The position numbers and the translations under genes were made by a program. The notes beneath the pieces were generated by a model. The model was not told the DNA's origin. It made no database searches and saw only the letters and a program-made list of their open reading frames with translations. A stretch of 64,000 bases of DNA, taken from Linnemannia hyalina. Its lineage: Eukaryota; Mortierellomycota; Mortierellomycetes; Mortierellales; Mortierellaceae. This document shows, one piece after another, positions 43,729-53,700 of the stretch. The stretch's first letter is position 1. Each line of letters opens with the position of its first letter. The DNA lies in assembly GCA_019671135.1 (NCBI GenBank), contig JAHRHY010000015.1, positions 1,426,001 to 1,490,000 of the forward strand, read 5' to 3'.

Positions 43729-45479
43729 GTTGCGTGCTGTTATGGATATTAACGAGAACAATTGTTAGCAATTGATAATAATCATTGAGTAGGCGCACTT
43801 GCAAGGTTGGCATGGAAGGGCTATGCATGTTTTACAAAGTGCGTACCTTGAGGTCTTTCTGTGATTGTGTACGAGGTTTGCAAAGATGGATTTGGAGTCG
43901 GTCGACTGACAGCGGAGATGGTGAGGATGGCGAAGATGGCGAGTAATCAGAGTGAGTACTGCAAGAAAACACACAGCATAAGGAAGTTAGCACTATAAGC
44001 CGTCTTGTCGATAATCAAAGAAGCCTTCTGGTGGGATTGTTTTAAAAAAAACGAAGGCGCTTACTGTGTTTCCTGTTTGTTATTTTCCTTTTGTGTGATC
44101 TTCAGCGACGCTGACGGTCAATGCCGAGGAAAGTTTGGTTGTTCTTTTGGTAAATCTAAATAGAGAGATTGGATGAACATCGTATTAGAAATTGGACCTT
44201 CTCCGCGGGAAAAAGTCGACAGTCACACCGTTGCTCGCGTAGAGGAAACCGTAAGCAAATAATGCCTACTTTTTTGTGTTATGTGTTTGGTGCAAGCTTC
44301 CCGGTAGTGGAGCAATTGGGTTGTTGTTGGTCTTGTCCCTTGTAAGAAAGACTTGGTCAGTTATGGGCTTTGAAGGAGAGTGAGTATTTGACTGTATTGT
44401 GAAAAGGCAATTGGATGGATGTTGGAGAGAGATCTTTCAGAGGCGAGCGTGTGAACCGTTCTCGCTGCTGCTTTGTTTGCCGGACAAGGCGTACTCTTTC
44501 ATGGACCGGTGTATGGTTATTATGGCGAAGGGAGCAGGTTTCTGATGCAGGGGTCTAACGAATGAATACAAGAAGGACGAATGCGAGGAGAAGAGAAGAT
44601 GAAGAATGAGAGGAAAAGGTGTTGACGATGACAAAGGGGAGGTGAATGTCGGAGGAGGAAGAGAATGGAGCGAAGGAAGAGAAAGTAGAAAAGGGACAAA
44701 AAGGGCCAGGTGCGCATTGAAAAACAACGGCGAAATATTTGAGCCCACTTGCCAACCATGGCACTGCCTTTCGTCCCATCATGCCATTTGCACTGTCTTG
44801 TTTTTACTTGTGCTCCCATTTCAATTGATCGCTTTCTTGACCCCCCTGTCCAGCCCAGCCTTACCCCTGCACCGCCTGCATGCCTTACAATGCATCACAC
44901 TTACAAGAACCAATGATAACCATTGTGCCATTTTATTCCTGTGTGTGCATTTGTGTGTATGAGCTGTTAATGCTTGTTTTATCGCTTGACTATCTTCTCT
45001 ATAGGGTAATATCCCACGATCCGGTCGCGCAACAGCCTGGCAATGTTATTTCCAATCGTCTCCGTCGCCATCGTCTATATTACGTCAATAGGCAACAAAA
45101 TAAAGAGATAATAACAAAACACGTTAATGACGGTATTCACCTTTCTTAACACATGCAGAACAGTACAACAGTGGCGAAGACAAGACAAAGGTACTCGGGC
45201 ATACGCGTCGACTCACGGCGACATTGATCTGCTCATGAAAACAAAACCAGGAGAGTCTTAGATAAGGTTATCATTCAGCTACATAGTAAAGATCTAAAAA
45301 CACTTGAATCACTTTACCAACGTTTTGCTTTTTTATTTGACTGTGGGTCATGTTCTGTCAATAAGACAATCTTTGGGTTGTGTTTTGTAAGAACCTCATC
45401 AATATCAATGGGGGAAATGTCACAGCTATGTTTATTTACTCTTTCTTGGATGTCCATTTCTCCATCGTCATCATTTCTC
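43729..45479. other. upstream region of NLR copy 1 and 3' region of copy 2
   Basis: About 43729-44640 is nearly identical to 56041-56957 upstream of copy 3. It includes a leader intron and purine-rich tracts (CT-rich on the sense strand). Positions 45165-45479 match 59190-59504 downstream of copy 4. No other gene is seen. Confidence 0.7.
43737..43846 (-). other. 5'-leader intron of NLR copy 1
   Basis: Donor CAAG/GTACGC, acceptor CATAACAG and a perfect TGCTAAC branch site (43764-43770). The same intron is present upstream of copy 3, and a similar one of 95 nt precedes copy 2. Confidence 0.75.
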
Positions 45480-48400
45480 CTACTCCTCAACGTCCGATCG
45501 TCCATCTTCCTCCAATGTTAACGAGTCGTCAATGGCGCCGCACTGGACCAACAACTTTTGCTCCGTAAAACCTAGACCAGTCGTACCCTTGAGCACAAGA
45601 CCCTCGGCCTGGAGAACCCCAAGATTGGTACCCCAGAGTAGCTTAACGACAACATCCTCACCATCGCTCGACACTCGCCAGACTCGGACAGATCCGTCTC
45701 TGCAGCCAGTGACAAATTCCATACGGACGGTCGGACTCCAGGCAATGTCAATGACTATATCAAAGTAACAGTGAAGCGTCGAGACACACGACCAGCTCTC
45801 CGTGTCGCCTGGTGGTCGCTGCCTGCGCCAGACTCGAACTGTTTTATCCAAATCGCCGGAAGCAATCCACTCGCTGCAAAGTGAGTAAGCAATGCACAAC
45901 AGCTCCTCTGTGTGTCCTCTCAGCTCGATGGCACGCTCCTCTGACTGTAAGCCCCAAAGGTAGATCAAGTAATCCTCGGTTCCAACTGCAAGCTGCTGGC
46001 CTTCTGGCGAAAACGACATCGCCTCAATACCCCGATGTGTCGATATGGAGGTTATTAGACCTTTCGATTGAGGATCGAAGAGCCAGATGTTGCCAGCCCC
46101 AGTTCCGATTGCGAGCTGATGTCCGGTCGTCGAGAATGCCAAGCAATTGATTTCTTCGCCATCGACTCCGCCATTCTCAATAAGCACGTGCATTCGTTGA
46201 GTGTTGTTAAGGTTCCACAGCATCACGGTATTGTCCCGGTCAGTAGAAGCAATCCAACGACAGCATGGCGACATGGCGACGTGCTTTGCCTTCCCTGAGC
46301 CTTCCAGAATAGTCTTTGGACTTCCTGCCTGAAACTCACACAATCGAAGAGTCCCGTCTCGATCGACGACCGCGGTTGGGATGTCGTCTAATGAATATGA
46401 CACAGACTTGACTGATACATGTCCTGGTAACGCAATCGGAAGTGGTACAGGCGCTCCTGTGAGAGAATCCCACTGCTTGACGGTTTGGCAGTTGTCGACT
46501 GTAAGAATGTATTGGCCATTTGAGGAGTACACTGTGTTCCCTACAGCCCCAAATTGATCCAGCTGCTCAACACTCGACGTCAAAATAGAGTCGACATCCC
46601 ACAGTCGCACCCTGCTGTCATCACCACCCGATGCGATTTGAAGGCCATCTGGAGAAAAGACAACATCGTTCACTTCTGCCATGTGGCCTGACAGCGTGTT
46701 AATGTGAGTGCCTGTCGACGCGTCCCATAGTCTCACCGTTCCGTCCAGGCTGGATGAAGCGATCCACCGGCTGTTTGGAGAAAACGCAACGCCCGTAACG
46801 TCTCTAGTATGGCCATGCAGGACAGGACCTGGCTCTCCAGACACGGCATGCCAAAGTTGCAATCCGCCCCCTCCATGGCCAGAAACAATCCACCGTCCAT
46901 CAGTAGAAAAGGCAATTGTACGAACATCACCCAAGGAAGAGTCCAACACAATCCCTACTTCTCTGGTCTCCGAGTTCCAAAACCGAATCGTCCCATCGGA
47001 ACCGCCCGACACCAGCCACTCCCCGCTCGGAGAATATTTGACACTCAAGACTTCGCTCGTGTGACCTTCCAAGACAAAGAGACTCTCTTCGGTATACGAA
47101 TCCCACAATCGAACTGTTTGGTCATCTCCGGCCGAGGCGATTTGCTCGCCACAGGGAGAAAAGGCTACGGAGTTCACATCGGACTGGTGCCCTTCCATGC
47201 CGGATATCTCATGGCCCCTGGTACAATCCCACAGCCTAACCACTCCATCTCTCCCTCCAAACACGACCCTTGTGCCGTCGGGTGAAAATGCCGTAGTTTG
47301 CGCTTCATCCCATCCAGTAAAGGAATAGGTCCTCGTCCATGACGAGGTGTCGTAAATGCTAACGTCGACTACCCAACGCCCTGCACCCACGGCAAGAGTT
47401 CTTCCATCAGACAAGTAGGTACAGACAACCACATTATCATCCAACTTGAGGCACGGGAGTTCCCCAAATTGGACGCCCTCCATCATTGTGCTGCTCAAAT
47501 CCGCCTCTCGCAACCAGCTCCTCGTAAGATTGACGCCTGTCAAGTCTGCTCCTTGGAACTGCGCATAGTCAAACTGACCAGCCGAAAGATCGGCACCAGG
47601 GATCTTGACCCCGCGGAAATCGGCGTCGTGAAAGGCCACACCAGCTCGGACTAGGATCGTCATGGCGTTGGTGGCGCCAGTAGTGGTGGTGACGGCGGCA
47701 TCGGTCTTGGAAAGGTTGACGACAGAGAGGAGCTGCTGGTTAAAAGTCGAGTCCAGTTTTACGCGGTCGCATAGGAATTGAATTACGGAGGGTTCAGTAA
47801 GCAAGTTATGCCGGAACAACGGGTTACTAGGGTCGAACTCATGGGGGGTAGAGGAAGGTGCTTCCGTTTCCATTGTAGAGTCATCGTCCGTTCCGACCGG
47901 GTTGTACACGACTCGAGAAAAGAAATACTCCTGCATGGACCTGTGAAGGAACCGGAACTGGTTGCCTGTGCGAGTCAAGGGACAAGATTCCTGCAACAGT
48001 CGCACAACTGGATCTGTTCCAAAGAACTCTTCCTTCCAGGTGTCGTGGTCATGAAAGTGGGTGTACTGGACAATTGGGGTTCCATTCTGTCTCTCAAAGA
48101 TCGCCAGCGCCAGCCTCATGGCGTAGTCAGTGCCCATCGACACAAAGCCTGCGCCCAATAGCTCATTGAAGACTCGTCGGTGATCCTGTGACAAATCATT
48201 GTCCTGGAGACGACGTTTATTGACATGCAGCCAGCGTTCAACGAAGATATCAAAGAGTTGAACGCGAGTCACCCTGACGGTCGAGAGATCCTGCTTGCCC
48301 TCGGCAATGGATGGCAAAGCTTCGAGCGCTAGCGTCAGAAGGAAGGGGATCTTGACCAGGTCCATGAGGTTGGGGATAGTGGTGAGCATCCGCATATAGT

Positions 48401-49184
48401 CCTCCGTAACCCAAGGTCGAGGCTCGAGCGGGACGTAGCAGGTGACATACTCCTCGATCTGTTCCTTGGAGAAAGGCGCAATAACAGCTTCTTGAAAGAG
48501 ATTTGTCCAAGTAGACTGGTCCCGATCGATAGGCTGAGGCTGGAATCGAGAGCGGTAGTCCGATTCCAAGAACTGACTGCGGCAGCTGATGACCATCTTG
48601 GATTTCCACTGTCCCGGCTGGTTGAACTGGTTGGTGGTGTGGATGTTGATCTTGAGCTGGCTCTCATCGTAGCCATCACAGATAAGAATAAACTGTCGGT
48701 GCTGCTTCATCTCTTGGATCTGGCCCTTCGAGAAGTAGTGGTGCTGCAACTGCTTCTCGATCAGATCATGTTCTGGGTCGTCAATGGTGGGAAGGTTGAT
48801 GTAGAGAGGGATAGGCCCGCCTTGCTTGTAGTCGGTCCAGAGTTGGTGTTCCAAGTGCCGATTAAATGTTGACTTGCCAGCTCCTGAATCACCTAGAATA
48901 AGCATCACTTGACGTTGACTCGCTAAAAACTCTTGCACTTTCTCTTTGAGAGAAAAGATGTCGTCGTCTTGGGCTTGGAGGTTGGCCTTAGCCATAGGAA
49001 GGATGTAGATGAGCTGCTGTAACTCTCCCAGTCGCCGCAATCGGAGGTTGCACAGGTCGTCCTCGAGATACTCTGTATCTTGCACGTCGATTTCAATGCC
49101 GTGAAAACTGTTGGCGTGTTGTTTGTTGCTAGGGTCGTCTTCGTCTCCAATGGCATGTGTTTGCATGGGTGAGTGCTGGGTCAT
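45480..49184 (-). CDS. NLR-like STAND receptor, copy 2, without the N-terminal domain
   Basis: One coding exon of 1234 residues starting MTQHSPMQTHAIGDED, just after a leader intron (49289-49195). It lacks the roughly 570-residue helical N-domain of the other copies. Homology begins at LRLRRLGELQQLIYILPMAK, shortly before NACHT. Walker A is GDSGAGKST (about 98-106) and Walker B FILICDGYDE. The NACHT part is the most divergent of the four genes. Pentapeptide repeats at about 521-571 and 14 WD40 blades at about 575-1188 follow. The C-terminus ends TLEEDGRSDVEE like copy 4. The receptor could still bind ligand and oligomerise but has no visible effector, so it may be a regulator, decoy or partner of the full-length copies, or may have lost its first exon; I found no N-domain sequence upstream. 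Confidence 0.9.
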   Translation of the reverse strand: MTQHSPMQTHAIGDEDDPSNKQHANSFHGIEIDVQDTEYLEDDLCNLRLRRLGELQQLIYILPMAKANLQAQDDDIFSLKEKVQEFLASQRQVMLILGDSGAGKSTFNRHLEHQLWTDYKQGGPIPLYINLPTIDDPEHDLIEKQLQHHYFSKGQIQEMKQHRQFILICDGYDESQLKINIHTTNQFNQPGQWKSKMVISCRSQFLESDYRSRFQPQPIDRDQSTWTNLFQEAVIAPFSKEQIEEYVTCYVPLEPRPWVTEDYMRMLTTIPNLMDLVKIPFLLTLALEALPSIAEGKQDLSTVRVTRVQLFDIFVERWLHVNKRRLQDNDLSQDHRRVFNELLGAGFVSMGTDYAMRLALAIFERQNGTPIVQYTHFHDHDTWKEEFFGTDPVVRLLQESCPLTRTGNQFRFLHRSMQEYFFSRVVYNPVGTDDDSTMETEAPSSTPHEFDPSNPLFRHNLLTEPSVIQFLCDRVKLDSTFNQQLLSVVNLSKTDAAVTTTTGATNAMTILVRAGVAFHDADFRGVKIPGADLSAGQFDYAQFQGADLTGVNLTRSWLREADLSSTMMEGVQFGELPCLKLDDNVVVCTYLSDGRTLAVGAGRWVVDVSIYDTSSWTRTYSFTGWDEAQTTAFSPDGTRVVFGGRDGVVRLWDCTRGHEISGMEGHQSDVNSVAFSPCGEQIASAGDDQTVRLWDSYTEESLFVLEGHTSEVLSVKYSPSGEWLVSGGSDGTIRFWNSETREVGIVLDSSLGDVRTIAFSTDGRWIVSGHGGGGLQLWHAVSGEPGPVLHGHTRDVTGVAFSPNSRWIASSSLDGTVRLWDASTGTHINTLSGHMAEVNDVVFSPDGLQIASGGDDSRVRLWDVDSILTSSVEQLDQFGAVGNTVYSSNGQYILTVDNCQTVKQWDSLTGAPVPLPIALPGHVSVKSVSYSLDDIPTAVVDRDGTLRLCEFQAGSPKTILEGSGKAKHVAMSPCCRWIASTDRDNTVMLWNLNNTQRMHVLIENGGVDGEEINCLAFSTTGHQLAIGTGAGNIWLFDPQSKGLITSISTHRGIEAMSFSPEGQQLAVGTEDYLIYLWGLQSEERAIELRGHTEELLCIAYSLCSEWIASGDLDKTVRVWRRQRPPGDTESWSCVSTLHCYFDIVIDIAWSPTVRMEFVTGCRDGSVRVWRVSSDGEDVVVKLLWGTNLGVLQAEGLVLKGTTGLGFTEQKLLVQCGAIDDSLTLEEDGRSDVEE

Positions 49185-50709
49185 GTTGCGAATGCTAATA
49201 TTTAATATGACAATTGGCATGTTGTTAGCAATGCAAATTAAACAATGATGGGGGAGTATGTCCAGAGGGAGAGGGAGCGATACCCTTACCTTTTCGTGGT
49301 TGCTGAAGTGTGATGTGGTTGGGCTCAGAAAAGTGTTGCTTTTGGAGTTGATGGAGGTCGTGTCGAGAAAAGTGAGTGAAAGGCTCTAGCGACAACAAGG
49401 AGCAAAAAAATCAATGGGTTGATTTGTTCACTCCCTTGCAAACACACAAAATATACTCACAGCGTCACAGGTACGGGAACGCCTTATTATTTTTCTCTTT
49501 TTGCTCTTCCTGAAGGCAGGACGGAAGGGGACAATTGGTTGGCAGCAGAAGACTGGCTGTCTACAGTGATGGGATAAACGGAGGGAGACAAGTAAGCAAT
49601 TGAGCACTTTGAGGAAGCCATTAAGCATCTTTTTTTTTCATGCTTGTTTTATGCGCCTGTACTTACTTGGAGTGTCTTATGTACTCAAGGAAAACCGAAC
49701 CTGGTGTGTGCTGTGTGAAAAGTCGAGTGAGCTCTATTGACAAAGCGCCAAGAGTTTGGACCGAGAGGATCGCATGAGTATGAATTGTTTGTTTTATTGT
49801 TGTTCTGGCTTTCGGAGACGTGCTCTTCCCTGTATGCACCAGTGTTACTTTGTTTCGAGGGGTGCCTGATGAACAAAGGCGATGAATGTAAAGGAGAGCC
49901 GGATGTCGAATGTAAGGAGGGGTGTTGGTGATGGAAGAGAAGGGTGATGGCGTTGGTGGAAGGAGAGAGCAAAGGAGAGAAACAAAGCGAGAATGAAGAA
50001 AAATGGCGCAGATGAGCAAAAGAAGAAGCCAAAGCCCATCCTCATGACTTTTGTTTTTTTTCGAAGATGGTGAGCCATGACCTCGTAGATCTTCGCCTCT
50101 TCTTTTATTGTTATTGTTCTCCCAACCCTGAACTGACCGAGTATCAAAATGACGCCAAAGAAGAAAGCAGAGTCGTACGCTTCAAAGGTAACTAGCAAAC
50201 TGAGAAATGCATGAAAGATGAGGCATCTCTCTCTCTTCGGACTCATCTTTTTTATGGCATCCTTTACCATCACCACCTCTGCGCACAGGTCAATCCCAGG
50301 CACGAAATGCCCGCTGTCATTTTTATTCATTGATCAAAGCACTGTAATTTGTTTATCAGATCTGCACATTCACTTTCCGAAATGGTTATCATCTACTGTA
50401 TGTGCAAACGGGGATCGCACCTCGGTTAATCAGTTTTGAATCAGGGATGTCGCCTGCCAGTGTTGTCGAAACGTCGGCCATCCTTTTCGCTCCATCCAAC
50501 CATTCATCCCACCCTCGTACCTACATGGTACAGCAGGTTTATGTACCCTCGATGCATTAAAAACAAAACCAGTACGTGTCGTTCGGTCTGTTCTTCTATG
50601 AAAGTCAAGATTACGAAACATACAACAGCGGTCCGAAAAAGTCATTCAAATGCACAGCACTTTTTTTTTGGTGCACGAAGGCGTAGGAATACAACATGTA
50701 TGTATTCTA
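49185..50709. other. upstream of NLR copy 2, 3' of copy 3
   Basis: Holds the copy 2 leader intron and CT-rich (sense strand) leader sequence. Open frames at 49428-50330 are Ser/His/Phe-rich and have no domains. No other gene is seen. Confidence 0.5.
49195..49289 (-). other. 5'-leader intron of NLR copy 2
   Basis: Donor AAAAG/GTAAGG, acceptor AATATTAG and branch-like TGCTAAC at 49224-49230. It is placed 10 bases before the start codon, as in copies 1 and 3. Confidence 0.65.
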
Positions 50710-53700
50710 CTAGTCATCAATGGCGCGCTGGACCAACAATTTCTTTTGCATCGGACTAAGTCCAATCGTATCACTGAGCAAAAGACCGTCGGCGTTGAGA
50801 ACCCCAAGATTAGTGCCCCAGAGTAGCTTGACAACAACATCCTCACCATCGCTCGACACTCGCCAGACCCGGACGGATTCGTCCTCGCAGCCAGTGACAA
50901 ATTCCATAGGGACAATCGGACTCCAGGCAATGTCACTGACTACGCCAAAGTAACCACGGACCGTCGAGACACACGACCAGGTCTCCGTATCACCTGGTGA
51001 CCGCCGCCTGCGCCAGACTCGCACTGTTTTGTCGTCACTGCCGGAAGCAATCCATTCACCGCAAGGTGAGTAGGCAATGCATTTCACCCTTTTTGTGTGT
51101 CGTCTCAGCTCTATAGCATGCTCCTCTGACTGTAAACCCAGAAGGTAGATCGAGCAATCATAGGTTCCGACTGCAAGCTGCTGGCCGTCCGGCGAAAATG
51201 TCATCGCCTCAATGCTCCAATATGTTGACTTGGACGTTATCAGACCTTTCGATTGAGGATCGAAGAGCCAGATGATGCCTTTCCAAGCTCCGATTGCAAG
51301 CTGACGCCCAGTCGCCGAGAATGCCAAGCAACGGATTATCTCGCGAGTGGGTCCGCCATTCTCAATAAGTACGTGCTTTTGTTGAGTACTGGAAAGGTCC
51401 CACAACATCACAGTATTGTCCCAGCCAGCAGACACGATCCAGCGACAGCAAGGCGATATGGTAACGTAATTCACCGCGCTGGAGCCTTCCAGAATAGTCT
51501 TTGGACTTCCTTCCTGAAGCTCCCACAATTGAAGAGTCCCGTCTTGATCGACGACTGCGGTTGGGATGTCGTCTAATGAATATGACACGGACACGACTGA
51601 TAAAGGTTCTGGTAACTCGATCGAAAGTGGTACGGGCGCTCCTGTTATAGAATCCCATTGCAGGACGGTTTGACCGCAGCTGGTATAGTTGCTGCCGAAC
51701 ACGAGGATAGTTTGACCATTCGGGGAGTACGCCGTCCTTTGTATATCTTCCAGTTGATCCTGCTGCTCAACAACCGATGTCAAAATAGATTCCACAACCC
51801 ACAGCCGCACCCTGAAGTCATAACCACCCGATGCGATCTGAAGGCCATTCGGAGAAAAGACGACATTGCTTACGTAGGTCTTGTGGCTTGATAGCGTGTT
51901 AATGAGAGTGCCTGTAGACGCGTCCCATAGTCTCACTGTGCCGTCCCAACCAGAAGAAGCGATCCACCGGCTGTCTGGAGAAAATGCAATTCCCGTGACG
52001 CTTGCGGAGTGGCCATGCAGTAAAGGACCTGGGTCTCCCGACACCGCGTGCCATAGTCGCAATACGCCCCTCCAATGGCCAGAAGCAATCCACCGTCCAT
52101 CAGTAGAAAAGGCAAGAGTGCGAACCTCATCCAAGGAAGAGTCCAAAACGACCCCTGGTGCTCCTGTCTCCGAGTTCCAAAACCGAATCGTACCATCATT
52201 TCCACCTGACACCAGCCACTCTCCGCTCGGAGAATACTTGACGCTCCAGACATAGTCCGTGTGACCCTCCAAGACAAAGAGACTCTCCCCGGTATGCGAA
52301 TCCCACACTCGTACTGTTTTGTCATAACCGGCCGAGGCGATTTGCTTGCCACATGGTGAAAAGGTAACGGAGTTCACTTCGGACTGGTGCCCTTCCATGG
52401 CGAACATCTCTTGGCCCCTAGCATAATCCCACAGCCTAACCATCCCATCCTCCTCTCCAAACACGACCCTTGTGCCGTCGGGTGAAAATGCCATAGTTAG
52501 CGCCTCATGCGGCGCACTAAAGGAATAGGTCCTCGTCCATGATGAAGTGTCGTAAATGCTAATGCCAATTGTCGTGAACCCTTCACCCACGGCAAGCATT
52601 CTTCCATCAGACGAGTAGGCACAGGCAACCACAATGCTATCAAACTGCAGGTACGGGAGTTCCCCAAATTGGACACCATCCATCGTTGCGCCGCTTAATT
52701 CTGCCCCTCGCAGCCAGCTCCTCGAAAGATTGACACCCGTCAAGTCTGCTCCTTGGAACTGCGCATAGTCAAATTGACCACCCGAAAGATCGGCACCAGG
52801 GATCCTGATACTACGGAGATCGGCACCGTGAAAGGCCACATCAGCTCGGACGAGGATCGTTATGGCGTTGGTGGCTCCAGTGGTGGTGGTGACGGCGGCA
52901 TCGGTCTTGGAAAGGTCGATCACAGCCCGGAGTTGTTGCTCGAAATCTGGGCTTGACTTGACCCGATCGCACAGGAACTGGATGATGGATGGCTCAGCAT
53001 GTAGGTTCTTCTGGAACAAGGGGTTGTTGCAGTCCGACAAGAGAGCGGTGGGAGATGCAGTCTCAGATTCTGGATCCATGTCTCCCTCCACAGTCTCGAC
53101 CGGGTTGTAGATGACGCGAGACAAGAGATATTCCAGCACCGATCGATGTACAAAGCGGAACTGGTTGCCGGTGCGCGTCAATGGAGATGCCTCACGGAGC
53201 AACTTGGCCTCGGGATCATTCCCAAAGAAAACCGCCTTCCAAGAGTACTTGTCCTGTCGATGGACATACTGGACAACCGGGTTGCCGTCCTGCTTCTCAA
53301 AGATCGCCGCAGCCAAACGTAGCAGGTAGTCAACGCCGTATCCGATAAAATCGTTGTCCATAGAGGTGAATGCCTCCAGGTCCTTCTGGCCCAACTTGTT
53401 GGGCTGGATGCGTAGTCGGTTCGTCTCCAACCACTGGTCGACAAACATATCGTAAAGACGAGCGCGTGTGATGCGAATGCTCGCAAGGTCCTTGTTCAAA
53501 GCGACCAGACCAGGGAGAGCCTTGAGAGCGAGGGTGAGCAGGAATGGGTTTTTGACGAGATCCATGATATTGGGGATAGCCGACAACTTGTTCATGTATT
53601 CCTCCGAGGACCAGGCAGACTGGTTTCTGAATAAAAGCACCGTCTGTGGGTCTTGGGCATACTGCTCGACATAGCTCTTAACCTGATCCTTGGAGAAGGG

